Assembly (NCBI GenBank): GCA_900317515.1
Contig: ONHA01000009.1
Coordinates: 1 to 64,000, forward strand
Length of the DNA: 64,000 nt
Direction: 5' to 3'
Source: an uncultured Eubacteriales bacterium
GTDB taxonomy: Bacteria > Bacillota > Clostridia > Lachnospirales > Lachnospiraceae
Within the stretch, counting starts at the first letter, position 1; every line of letters starts with the position of its first letter. Positions 17,134 through 25,473 of this stretch are shown here, one piece after another. The notes below the pieces were generated by a model. That model was not told where the DNA came from. It saw only the letters and a list, made by a program, of their open reading frames with translations, and made no database searches. The position numbers were made by a program, and so were the translations under genes.

Positions 17134-20100
17134 ATGCGGAAATCTCAGATCTGGCGGGGACTCTCCGCCCTGACGGCGATGGTTCTGACCACCTCCGTCG
17201 TCGGCACCGGCGTCGTCTCGGACCACCGTACCGACATCGACAAGTTTCTGGGGACGACGAGCAGCAAGGTCGTGACGGACGACGAAGTTGACGCCTCGGA
17301 AATGTACACCTACACCTCCGACTACGCCTCGACCACCGAGCTGGTCACGGCGATGGCGGACATCGGCGAGCGCATGAGCGAGGAGGGCAGCGTGCTTCTT
17401 AAGAACAACGGCGCGCTTCCGCTCACGGCGGAGGAGACCGGCAGGGTTTCCCTGCTCGGCTTCTCATCCTATTTCCCGAACAAAGGCGCGATCCTCGGCC
17501 CGACGGCAGCTGAAAACCACGGGACCGACGCCGACACGGTCGACCTCGTCGGGGCACTCGAGGCCAGAGGCTTCACACTGAACGATACGCTCAAAGGAAT
17601 GTATACAAGCGACGGGCTCAAGGCCATCTTCAAGTCGGAAGTCGCGACCTGGACCGGCACGATGGAGTACCTGAACCTCACGGCACCCTCCGTCGGCGGC
17701 GTCTACACCGACAAGGAGCCGTCCCTCGCCGAGCTCGATGCGGCAAACGGCGGGTGGAGAGATTCTCTTAACGCGAGTAACGTTCTCATCGTGACGATCA
17801 GCCGCGCCGGCTCCGAGAATGCGGACTACACACCCGGCGAAGCGGGCGTCAATCCGGCCGACGGCCTTAACCAGGCGGACCCGCTGGGCCTCTCCGATGA
17901 CGAGCGCGCGCTCATCGCGGCGGCTGCCGAGTCCAAGAAGGCGAGCGGCGGCAAGCTCATCATTCTCTTGAACAACGGCAACCCGATGGAGATCGACGAG
18001 CTCGCAAAGAATGACGATATCGACGCGATCCTCCAGGTCGGCACCCCGGGCAGCTACGGCTTCTACGGCGTGGCGGACATCCTGAAAGGCGACGTCAACC
18101 CGAGCGGCCACCTGACCGACACCTATGCGGTTGACAACTCCATCAGCCCGGCCGCCATGAACTACGGCGACCTTCAGTGGGCAAATGCAAACCCGGCCAC
18201 CTACATCAACGACGCGATCGTTGAGGCGGAAGGCATCTACACCGGCTACAAGTACTACGAGACCCGCTATGCGGACGTGGTCCTCGGCCAGGGCGGCGCG
18301 GATGCGGAAGTCGGCAGCACCGGCGGCGCATGGAGCTATGAAAATGAAGTGACCTACACCTTCGGCTACGGCCTCTCCTACACGACCTTCGAGCAGACGA
18401 TCAAGTCAGTCGATGTGGATCTCAATTCCAAGACCGCAAAGGTCACCGTGGACGTTAAGAACACCGGCGATGTCGCGGGCAAGGACGCTGTCCAGCTCTA
18501 CGTCTCCGTGCCCTACACGGATTATGACAGGGAGCACCTCGTGGAGAAATCCGCGATCCAGCTCTTAGACTTCGGCAAGACCGGCATCATCGAGCCGGGC
18601 AAGACCGAGACGGTTGAGCTCACCGCAGACCTCTACTACATGGCAAGCTGGGACAGCACGGCGGACAACGCGGCAGGCACAAAGGGAACCTACATCCTGG
18701 ACGACGGCGATTACTATTTCACGGTCGGCAACGGCGCGCATGAGGCGCTCAACAACGTGCTCGCAGCCCAGGGCAAGACCACGGCTGACGGCATGACCGC
18801 CGACGGCAGCAAGGACAACGTGATCACCTGGACGCTGGACAAGTTTGACAGCACGACCTTTGCACAGTCCAAGAACGGCACGAACGTCGAGAACCAGCTG
18901 GCCGACATGGATCTCAACTACTGGATGCCGGGCACCGTCACCTATCTCACGAGAAGCGACTGGGCAGGCACATTCCCGAAGACCTACAGCGGCCTCACCG
19001 CAACCGACGAGATGCTGGCCATCATGGACAACGACGTCTATGTCTACCAGACCGGCGGCGAAGGCGCCGTCACCTGGGGCGCCCAGAACGGCCTGACTCT
19101 CGCGAACCTCAAGGGCGTCACGGACCCGACGGACGAGAGATGGGATCTCCTGATCGATCAGATGCAGCTCTCCGAGGCCCTGATCCGCACCGCTTTCGGC
19201 GGCACCTCCACGAAGTCCATCGCCTCCATCACCTCCCCGGAGGTCATCCAGAACGACGGACCGACCGGCTTCGCCAACTACCCGATCGGCCAGTACGGCA
19301 CGAAGGACGCCTCCACCGGCGATCCGTGCGTACTCGCTGCAAATGATCCGAACGCCGGCTACATGGGCAACATCATGGCCAACAACATCGTCGTCGCCCA
19401 GACCTTCAACAAGGAACTCGCAAACGAATGGGGCGAGACCGTCGGCAATTACTCCCTGTGGTCCAACTGCGCGATCCTCTGGGGCATCTCGGCCAACATC
19501 CACAGACTCCCCTACTGCGCAAGAAACCTTGAGTATTACTCCGAGGATCCGGTCCTGTCCTCCTTCATGGCGGCAGAGCAGACCATCGGCGAGCAGAAAT
19601 ACGGCGTCATCGCGGCGGTCAAGCACTTTGCATTTAACGACACCGAGGTGAACAGAACCGGCGTGGCTCCGTTCATGACCGAGCAGAAGGCAAGAGAGGG
19701 CGACATCCGCGCCATGCAGTCCGCCATCGAGGACGCCAAGTGCCTCGGCGTCATGACCGCTTACAACCGCGCGGGCGTCTACACCGACAACTCCCACACC
19801 GGCCTCATCAAGAACATCCTGCACGGCGAGTTCGGTTTCTACGGCCTCATCAGTGAGGACTTCATCATGGATCCGGGCTATGTCTGCCTGAAGGAAGCTG
19901 TCCAGAACGGCGTCACGATGTCCTGCAACACCGGCGACAACTCCCTCGAGGCGGTTGCGGCTTACTACCCGGCAGCGGGCTGGAACGAAGCCACGGTCGG
20001 CGCGGACGCGACGGTTCAGCAGGCCCTCAAGGAAGCCATGAAGATGCAGAACTACGCGATCGCGAACTCCAATGCGATGGACGGCCTGGTCGCCTCCTCG

Positions 20101-20214
20101 CACCTCGTCACGGTTAAGACCTGGTACGACAACCTGCTTATGGGTCTCACCGTCGGCTCGGCGATCCTCTTCGTCCTCTGCGCGTTCATGCTTTTCCGCT
20201 CGAGAAAAGACTGA
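17134..20214 (+). CDS. Glycoside hydrolase family 3 with permuted domains and C-terminal membrane anchor
   Basis: A 1,026-residue protein in which the usual GH3 order is reversed. The C-terminal type domain comes first (EEGSVLLKNNGALPL near 85, FGYGLSYTTFEQ near 410), then a fibronectin-III-like domain (about 420-510), and the catalytic (beta/alpha)8 domain last, with NDGPTGF near 706, AAVKHFAFNDTEVNR near 829 and candidate nucleophile Asp909 in GLISEDFIM. Such permuted GH3 enzymes are known from Ruminococcus and Butyrivibrio. An N-terminal hydrophobic segment suggests export, and residues about 995-1020 form a terminal helix followed by FRSRKD, anchoring it to the membrane. Beta-glucosidase or beta-xylosidase activity is likely. 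GGGAGGAAAC precedes the ATG. Confidence 0.85.
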   Translation: MRKSQIWRGLSALTAMVLTTSVVGTGVVSDHRTDIDKFLGTTSSKVVTDDEVDASEMYTYTSDYASTTELVTAMADIGERMSEEGSVLLKNNGALPLTAEETGRVSLLGFSSYFPNKGAILGPTAAENHGTDADTVDLVGALEARGFTLNDTLKGMYTSDGLKAIFKSEVATWTGTMEYLNLTAPSVGGVYTDKEPSLAELDAANGGWRDSLNASNVLIVTISRAGSENADYTPGEAGVNPADGLNQADPLGLSDDERALIAAAAESKKASGGKLIILLNNGNPMEIDELAKNDDIDAILQVGTPGSYGFYGVADILKGDVNPSGHLTDTYAVDNSISPAAMNYGDLQWANANPATYINDAIVEAEGIYTGYKYYETRYADVVLGQGGADAEVGSTGGAWSYENEVTYTFGYGLSYTTFEQTIKSVDVDLNSKTAKVTVDVKNTGDVAGKDAVQLYVSVPYTDYDREHLVEKSAIQLLDFGKTGIIEPGKTETVELTADLYYMASWDSTADNAAGTKGTYILDDGDYYFTVGNGAHEALNNVLAAQGKTTADGMTADGSKDNVITWTLDKFDSTTFAQSKNGTNVENQLADMDLNYWMPGTVTYLTRSDWAGTFPKTYSGLTATDEMLAIMDNDVYVYQTGGEGAVTWGAQNGLTLANLKGVTDPTDERWDLLIDQMQLSEALIRTAFGGTSTKSIASITSPEVIQNDGPTGFANYPIGQYGTKDASTGDPCVLAANDPNAGYMGNIMANNIVVAQTFNKELANEWGETVGNYSLWSNCAILWGISANIHRLPYCARNLEYYSEDPVLSSFMAAEQTIGEQKYGVIAAVKHFAFNDTEVNRTGVAPFMTEQKAREGDIRAMQSAIEDAKCLGVMTAYNRAGVYTDNSHTGLIKNILHGEFGFYGLISEDFIMDPGYVCLKEAVQNGVTMSCNTGDNSLEAVAAYYPAAGWNEATVGADATVQQALKEAMKMQNYAIANSNAMDGLVASSHLVTVKTWYDNLLMGLTVGSAILFVLCAFMLFRSRKD

Positions 20215-20232
20215 AGAAAGGAGATCACTGAA

Positions 20233-20652
20233 ATGAAAAGAGCATTATTCGGCACGATCGTCAATCTTCTGGCGGTGGTTGCGGCCATCTACGGTCTTGT
20301 GAAGTATTTCACCAACGCCGGGACAAATTATTTTAAGAACCTTGGGACGAATCCCCTCGTGATCGGAGCTGTCGTTCTGGCTGTCGCGGCGATCCTCATC
20401 TGGTGCTTCCTCGGCGAGGAGAAGACGACCTGGAAGGACATCCTTCCGATCGCGGCTCCGGCCCTCCTCATGTTCGCGCTGCTCACGCTGGCCAACTCCC
20501 GCATCAACGGGATCGCGGCCATCATGACCTTCGAGAACAACGCGGCCAACATGGCGGACCTTCAGAGTGCTCTCGATGCGCTCGCCTCGTTCGCCTTCGC
20601 GGCGGTCTTCGCCTGCCTGGCAGCTTTCTTCAGCGTGAAGAAAAAGGCATAA
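20233..20652 (+). CDS. Small membrane protein, unknown function
   Basis: A 139-residue protein with four hydrophobic segments (about 5-22, 42-60, 75-92 and 112-132) and a basic tail KKKA. AAAGGAGATC precedes the ATG. No family recognised. It follows the membrane-anchored GH3 gene by 18 bases and is followed by a hairpin, so it is probably co-expressed with the glycosidase. A role in holding or releasing the GH3 enzyme is possible but not shown. Confidence 0.7.
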   Translation: MKRALFGTIVNLLAVVAAIYGLVKYFTNAGTNYFKNLGTNPLVIGAVVLAVAAILIWCFLGEEKTTWKDILPIAAPALLMFALLTLANSRINGIAAIMTFENNAANMADLQSALDALASFAFAAVFACLAAFFSVKKKA

Positions 20653-20664
20653 AATAAAAAATGC

Positions 20665-20697
20665 AAAGGACTCGGAGCCGTGGGCTTCGAGTCCTTT
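20665..20697 (+). terminator. Strong hairpin after GH3 operon
   Basis: Fifteen-base arms, AAAGGACTCGGAGCC and GGCTTCGAGTCCTTT, pair with one G-T wobble around a three-base loop. No T-tract follows, so it may be an mRNA stabiliser or partial terminator before the GH43 gene. Confidence 0.6.
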
Positions 20698-20732
20698 GGT
20701 GCTTAAAAATCATTTGACAAAGGAGAGACAAA

Positions 20733-22196
20733 ATGAAGACAAAAAATGCCCTGAATCCCTATCTCCCCAGCTGGGAGTATGTCCCGGACGCGGAACCCCA
20801 CATCGTGGACGGGAGAGTCTACGTCTACGGCTCCCACGACCTCTTCAACGGGATCAACTTCTGCCTCGGCGATTACGTCTGCTGGTCCGCACCGGTGGAT
20901 GACCTCGGCAACTGGACCTACCACGGTGTTATTTTCAGAAGAGACCAGGATCCGGCCGCACCGAAGAACCGCATTACGAACGGCCTCGCGGCACCGGACA
21001 TGGTGGTGGGCCCGGACGGACGCTATTACCTCTACTATTTCATGGGCGGCACCAAGATGATTTCGGTCGCGGTCTGCGACGAGCCGGCCGGCAAGTATGA
21101 GTTCTACGGCTATGTAAAATACAAGGACGGCACGCCGATCGGCAAGAGAAACGAGCCCTTCCAGTTCGATCCGGGCTGCCTCAAGGACGACGACGGCAGG
21201 CTCTATCTCTACACCGGCTTCGCATTCGGCGGCAACCCGATCCTTCTGGATGGCTCCAAGCCGACCACCGAGGGCCCGATGTGGTTCGAGATCGACACGA
21301 ACGACATGCTGACGGTCATCTCCGGCGATGAGCTCCACTATCTGGGCGTCCTGACCGGCGAGAAGGCCAAGGGTACTCCCTACGAGCCGCAGCCGTTCGG
21401 CGAGGCGAGCTCCATGCGGAAGTTCAACGGAAAGTATTATTTCATTTACAGCTCGTTAAACAGCCACAACCTCTGCTACGCGGTGAGCGACAAGCCGACG
21501 GAAGGCTTTGAGTTCGGCGGCGTCCTGATCAGCTGCGGCGACATCGGTCTTCCGGGCGTCCCGGACACGAAGCACGCCCACATGGACACCGGCAACACCC
21601 ACGGCAGCCTTATCGAGATCGAGGGAAAATACTACATCTTCTACCACCGCCACACGAACCGCAAGCAGTCCTCCCGCCAGGCCTGCGCGGAGGAGATCCG
21701 CTTTGAGGACGGCAAATTCTACCAGGCGGAGATGACCTCCTGTGGCTTAAACCGCGGACCGCTCCCGGGCAAGGGACATTACCCGGCCTACTGCGCCTGC
21801 AACGTCTACGGGAAGAACGGCACCCGTTTCTTAAGCATGCTGAAATACCCGAGGAGATCCTGCCCGTTCATCACCCAGAAGGGCAGGGACCGCGAGTGCG
21901 GACCGGACCAGTACATCTCGAACTTCTGCACGGACTGCACGGTCGCCTTCAAGTACTTTGACCTTAGGGAGACACGTTCCATCACCGTGAACCTTCAGGG
22001 CTACGGCGACGGCAGCACCGTCACGGTCCGGACAAAGGAGAACGGCGAGGTGATCTGCCGGATTCCGGTTAACACCTGCAAGGAAGGACAGAGCTTTAAC
22101 GGTCAGCTTCCGGAGGGACTCGGCGAGAAGGAGGCGCTCTACTTCAGCCTCGAGGGCAAGGGAACGTTCGATTTCGTGTCGTTCGATCTTGCGTAA
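20733..22196 (+). CDS. Glycoside hydrolase family 43 (arabinan/xylan-active)
   Basis: A 487-residue enzyme. A five-bladed propeller occupies about residues 1-320 with the three acidic residues expected for GH43: Asp19 (VPDAEPHIVDGRVYVYGSHD region), Asp89 (GLAAPDM) and Glu224 (FGEASSMRKFNGKYYFIYS). The C-terminal 150 residues are beta-rich and may form a carbohydrate-binding module. No signal peptide, so it acts inside the cell on imported oligosaccharides, probably as alpha-arabinofuranosidase or beta-xylosidase. AAAGGAGAG precedes the ATG. It follows the GH3 genes and precedes an acyltransferase, suggesting use of decorated xylan or arabinan. Confidence 0.85.
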   Translation: MKTKNALNPYLPSWEYVPDAEPHIVDGRVYVYGSHDLFNGINFCLGDYVCWSAPVDDLGNWTYHGVIFRRDQDPAAPKNRITNGLAAPDMVVGPDGRYYLYYFMGGTKMISVAVCDEPAGKYEFYGYVKYKDGTPIGKRNEPFQFDPGCLKDDDGRLYLYTGFAFGGNPILLDGSKPTTEGPMWFEIDTNDMLTVISGDELHYLGVLTGEKAKGTPYEPQPFGEASSMRKFNGKYYFIYSSLNSHNLCYAVSDKPTEGFEFGGVLISCGDIGLPGVPDTKHAHMDTGNTHGSLIEIEGKYYIFYHRHTNRKQSSRQACAEEIRFEDGKFYQAEMTSCGLNRGPLPGKGHYPAYCACNVYGKNGTRFLSMLKYPRRSCPFITQKGRDRECGPDQYISNFCTDCTVAFKYFDLRETRSITVNLQGYGDGSTVTVRTKENGEVICRIPVNTCKEGQSFNGQLPEGLGEKEALYFSLEGKGTFDFVSFDLA

Positions 22197-22216
22197 AAAT
22201 AAGGAGAACGATAAAA

Positions 22217-22894
22217 GTGACCCGAAAAGAGATCGATATGCAAACCTACCCGCGGAAGGACCATTTTGATCACTTCCGCGTCATGGAGAACCCGTTTATC
22301 ACGCTGACCGTCGAGATCGACCTCACGGAGTGGCTGCCGGCTGTAAAGAAGGCGGGGATTCCCCAGTTTCTGGGGCTTCAGTACGCCCTGTGCCGGGCGG
22401 CCAACCGCATCCCGGAGTTCCGTCAGCGCATCGTCGGGGATAAAATCGTGGAATATGATGTCTGCGACCCGTCCTACACCTACGGGCTCCCGGACGGGAC
22501 TTACCGCTACTGCCGGGTGAACGTGATGCAGCCCTTCGGGGACTATGTGAGGGAAGCCAGGCAGAAGGAGGCGGAGGCTCTCAACGCGGAGCACCTCGCG
22601 GAAGAGGGGGATCTTCTGAGCCTTTTCTTCACCTCCTGCGCTCCGTGGTTTTCCTATACGGGGCTTACCATGCCCTGGCCGGACCGGAATCTCACGATCC
22701 CGAACTTTGTCTGGGGAAAATACAAAAAAGAGAAAGTCCTGAGGCTTGCCGACGGGAAGGTCGCGGAGACCGAGAAAGTCACGGTTCCCGTCACGATTCT
22801 CGTGAATCACGCGCTGGTGGACGGAAGCCATATCGGCCGGTTCCTTGCGAACGTGGAGGAGGAGCTTCGGGCATTTCATTTTCAGGAAAATTAA
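22217..22894 (+). CDS. CatA-like (chloramphenicol acetyltransferase fold) O-acyltransferase
   Basis: A 225-residue protein with the CAT trimer fold signature: FITLTVEIDLTEWL near 27, FLGLQYALCRAANRIPEFRQRI and the catalytic-His block NHALVDGSHIGRFL near 196 (family HHxxxDG, here NHALVDG). Acts as acetyl-CoA-dependent O-acyltransferase. Its position after GH43 suggests acetylation of a sugar or metabolite rather than drug resistance; that is an inference. Translation probably starts at GTG 22217, ten bases after AAGGAG; an ATG seven codons later lacks a site. A two-step terminator hairpin follows. Confidence 0.75.
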   Translation: MTRKEIDMQTYPRKDHFDHFRVMENPFITLTVEIDLTEWLPAVKKAGIPQFLGLQYALCRAANRIPEFRQRIVGDKIVEYDVCDPSYTYGLPDGTYRYCRVNVMQPFGDYVREARQKEAEALNAEHLAEEGDLLSLFFTSCAPWFSYTGLTMPWPDRNLTIPNFVWGKYKKEKVLRLADGKVAETEKVTVPVTILVNHALVDGSHIGRFLANVEEELRAFHFQEN

Positions 22895-22912
22895 GACCAC
22901 AGGGAAAAAGAA

Positions 22913-22960
22913 GGGGGCTGTGAAGCCAGAGATTTTCAATCTCATTTCTTCACAGCCCCC
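22913..22960 (+). terminator. Two-step hairpin terminator
   Basis: Thirteen-base arms GGGGGCTGTGAAG and CTTCACAGCCCCC enclose a second perfect hairpin GAGATT-TTC-AATCTC. It ends the glycan-use gene group. Confidence 0.75.
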
Positions 22961-22964
22961 ACCT

Positions 22965-22993
22965 TTGCATTTTCCCGGGTTTAACGCTATACT
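22965..22993 (+). promoter_or_regulatory. Sigma-A promoter for macro-domain gene
   Basis: TTGCAT (22965-22970) and TATACT (22988-22993) are separated by exactly 17 bases, 18 bases before the start codon at 23012. Confidence 0.65.
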
Positions 22994-23011
22994 GTAGAGG
23001 GAGGTGCAGCC

Positions 23012-24127
23012 ATGCCATTTTCAATCATCAGGAACGATATCACGAAAATAAAAGCCGACGCGATCGTGAACACCGCAAACCCGCGCGTCGCGGTCGGGAC
23101 CGGCGTCGACGCCGCAATCTATGAGGCCGCGGGGCGGGAGAAGCTCCTTGCGGCGAGGGAGACAATCGGGGAGCTCCGCCCGGGCGAGGCAGGGATCACG
23201 CCGGCCTTTGACCTTGACGCGAAGTTCATCATCCATGTGAGCGGCCCCTGGTGGGAGGGCGGCGCGAAGGGGGAAGAAGAGACCTTACGGCGCTGCTACG
23301 ACCGGGCGCTTATGCTCGCCCACGAGAACGGGTGCGGGTCGATCGCATTTCCGCTGCTTGCGACCGGCAACTACGGGTTCCCGAAGGAGCTGGGGATCAG
23401 CATCGCGGTCGGCGCATTCACCGATTTCCTCATGGACCACGAGATGGAGATCATCCTCGCGGTCTTCGGGCAGGAGGCGGCGGACATCTCGGGCAGGCTC
23501 ATCGCGGATGTAAAGAGCTTCGTGGATGAGGATTACGAGGAGGAGGCATTTTCAAAGGAGTACGCTGAAAGGAAGGATGTGTTTTTCGGGGCGGCTCAGG
23601 CTCCGGCAGGCTCTCCGGAAAATGAAGCCCCGAGGAGGCGGCCGAGCTTTTTCCACGGACGAAAGGCTTCCCGAAAAGAAGAGACAACAGTGCTCCATGC
23701 GAACATGGACATGGCCCCGATGCAGGCTTCGGAGAGTGCGCCCTCAGACGGGTACGGGATGAACCTTGAAAAAGCGCTCAAAGGGATCTACAAGGAATCG
23801 TTCGGGGAGCATCTGCAGCAGCTGATCAACAAAAAAGGCCTTAAGAACTCGGAGGTGTATGCGGCGGCGAACATTTCCAAGCAGTATTTTTCAAAGCTAC
23901 TGAAGAACCAGGTCAATCCGTCCAAGGAGAAGGTGCTCGCGCTTGCGGTGGGGCTTAGGCTCAACATGGACGAGGCGGTTGATTTCCTCCGGCTTGCGGG
24001 TTACGCGTTCTCGCCGATCTCCCAGACGGACAAGGTGGTGGAGTACTTCATCAGGCGGAGGGATTTCAGCGTGATGAAGATCGACATCGTGCTCTACGAT
24101 TACGGGCTGGATCCGATTTCGACGTGA
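23012..24127 (+). CDS. Macro-domain protein with C-terminal helix-turn-helix
   Basis: A 371-residue fusion. Residues 1-160 are a macro domain that binds ADP-ribose or related nucleotides: DAIVNTANP near 16, GTGVDAAIYEAAG near 29 and PLLATGNYGFPKELG near 111. A charged linker (about 170-240) leads to an XRE-like helix-turn-helix region (about 258-320: LQQLINKKGLKNSEVYAAANISKQYFSKLL split over two helices) and a winged C terminus. This suggests gene regulation or nucleic-acid targeting coupled to an ADP-ribose signal. GGGAGGTGC precedes the ATG. It has its own promoter and is followed by a palindrome and a VWA-domain gene. Confidence 0.82.
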   Translation: MPFSIIRNDITKIKADAIVNTANPRVAVGTGVDAAIYEAAGREKLLAARETIGELRPGEAGITPAFDLDAKFIIHVSGPWWEGGAKGEEETLRRCYDRALMLAHENGCGSIAFPLLATGNYGFPKELGISIAVGAFTDFLMDHEMEIILAVFGQEAADISGRLIADVKSFVDEDYEEEAFSKEYAERKDVFFGAAQAPAGSPENEAPRRRPSFFHGRKASRKEETTVLHANMDMAPMQASESAPSDGYGMNLEKALKGIYKESFGEHLQQLINKKGLKNSEVYAAANISKQYFSKLLKNQVNPSKEKVLALAVGLRLNMDEAVDFLRLAGYAFSPISQTDKVVEYFIRRRDFSVMKIDIVLYDYGLDPIST

Positions 24128-24128
24128 G

Positions 24129-24199
24129 GGGACGGTTCTTCGCGGAGGGGGACGGTTCTTCGCTGCGAAGAACCGTCCCCCTCCGCGGAGAACCGTCCC
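24129..24199. repeat. Long palindrome, GGGACGGTTCT family (copy 3)
   Basis: Two arms of about 34 bases with a three-base loop; each arm holds two GGGACGGTTCTYCGC units. The stem begins right after the macro gene stop and can terminate its transcription. Confidence 0.85.
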
Positions 24200-24218
24200 T
24201 GTCTGCGTCCCCTCCGGG

Positions 24219-24250
24219 TTGACTTTTTTTGGTTTTTCTTCATGTATGAT
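24219..24250 (+). promoter_or_regulatory. Possible promoter for VWA gene
   Basis: TTGACT (24219-24224) and TATGAT (24245-24250) lie just after the palindrome; the spacing of 20 is longer than ideal, so this is tentative. Confidence 0.35.
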
Positions 24251-24285
24251 TACCTTACCAACGAAAAGAAAAGGAGGTAAGAAAC

Positions 24286-24960
24286 ATGAGCACAAACTAC
24301 ACGGAGATCGTTTACATTCTCGACAGATCGGGTTCCATGGGAGGACTCGAGGCCGACACGATCGGCGGCTTCAACTCGATGATGGACCGGCAGAAAAAGA
24401 CCGGGGAGAAGGCGCTGGTCTCCACCGTCCTCTTCGACAACGAGTGCGAGGTCCTGCATGACCGGGTCCCGATCGACAAGGTCGGAGCCATGACCGACAG
24501 GGAGTACTACGTGCGGGGCTGCACCGCCCTCCTCGACGCGGTCGGCGGGGCAATTCACCACATCGGAAACGTCCACAAGTACGCAAGGGCGGAGGACCGG
24601 CCGGCCAAGACCATCTTCGTCATCACCACGGACGGGATGGAGAACGCGAGCCGCCGCTACTCCTACGAGAAAGTGCAGAAGATGGTGAAAAGGCAGCAGG
24701 AAAAATACGGCTGGGAGTTCATTTTCATCGGAGCCAACATCGACGCGTATGCAGAGGGGCAGAAATTCGGGTTCCGGAAGGACCGGGTCGTGAACTACGT
24801 GCACGATGAGGTCGGCACGGCCAACGTCTACGCGGGGGTCACGAGGGCCGTCTGCTCGGTGATGATGGCCCCGGACGCGAAGATGGCGGAGGAGAGCCTG
24901 AACGCGAGCGACTGGGATGAGGAGATCCGGGAGGACTACAAGAGGAGAGGCCGCAGATAA
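24286..24960 (+). CDS. VWA-domain protein
   Basis: A 224-residue protein consisting of one von Willebrand factor A domain. The metal-ion site is complete: DRSGSMGG near residue 12 (DxSxS), a Thr in the RGCTALLDAVG loop near 80, and the Asp in ITTDGMEN near 107. No signal peptide, so it is cytoplasmic and probably binds a partner through Mg2+. AAAGGAGG lies upstream of the ATG. It follows the macro-HTH gene on the same strand; cytoplasmic VWA proteins often act with AAA ATPases or stress proteins, but no such gene is adjacent. Confidence 0.82.
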   Translation: MSTNYTEIVYILDRSGSMGGLEADTIGGFNSMMDRQKKTGEKALVSTVLFDNECEVLHDRVPIDKVGAMTDREYYVRGCTALLDAVGGAIHHIGNVHKYARAEDRPAKTIFVITTDGMENASRRYSYEKVQKMVKRQQEKYGWEFIFIGANIDAYAEGQKFGFRKDRVVNYVHDEVGTANVYAGVTRAVCSVMMAPDAKMAEESLNASDWDEEIREDYKRRGRR

Positions 24961-24975
24961 AGTGCCCGGGCAGCT

Positions 24976-25458
24976 GTGCCGGAGACCCGCAGGGTCCGCT
25001 ACATCATCCACACCGACTGCAAAAATGAAGCCGACGATCAGTACACCGTGGCCCACTGCCTTCTGACCCCGATGTTTGATGTAAAGGGGATCATTGCGGG
25101 CCACTTCAACGAGTCGAGCGGGCGTTTCCCGGACGGGGCGACCGCGAAGGCGAGCTTCGATGAGATCATCAAAGTGACCGACGCGATGGGCATCACGGGG
25201 AAGTATCCGGTGAAGATGGGGGCTGCATTTCCGATGGAAAATGAAAACACCCCCGTGGACTCCGAGGGTGCAGGACTCATCATTGAGGAGGCCATGAAGG
25301 ACGACCCGCGGCCGCTTTTCGTCGGCTTTCAGGGGGCCATCACGGATCTTGCTTCCGCAATCCTCATGGAGCCCGCGATCTGCGATAAGATGACCGCCAT
25401 CTGGATCGGCGGCGGCCCCTACCCGAAGGGCGGGGAGGAGTTCAACCTGGCCCAGTGA
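24976..25458 (+). pseudogene. Truncated nucleoside-hydrolase-like gene
   Basis: The 160 codons encode only the N-terminal half of an inosine-uridine nucleoside hydrolase-like protein: metal-binding segment HTDCKNEADDQYTVAH near 12, then GIIAGHFNES and FVGFQGAITDLASAI, stopping at IWIGGGPYPKGGEEFNLAQ where the family continues for well over 100 residues. The start would be GTG 24976 without a clear ribosome site. The second half is not found in the next bases, which run into the convergent AraC gene 15 bases later. A deletion has probably destroyed it. Confidence 0.65.
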
Positions 25459-25473
25459 TACCGTAAAGATTGT

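Noticed and set aside
22217..22894. Chloramphenicol resistance gene
   Set aside because: The fold is CAT-like but the catalytic block reads NHALVDG and the context is sugar use; resistance cannot be claimed.
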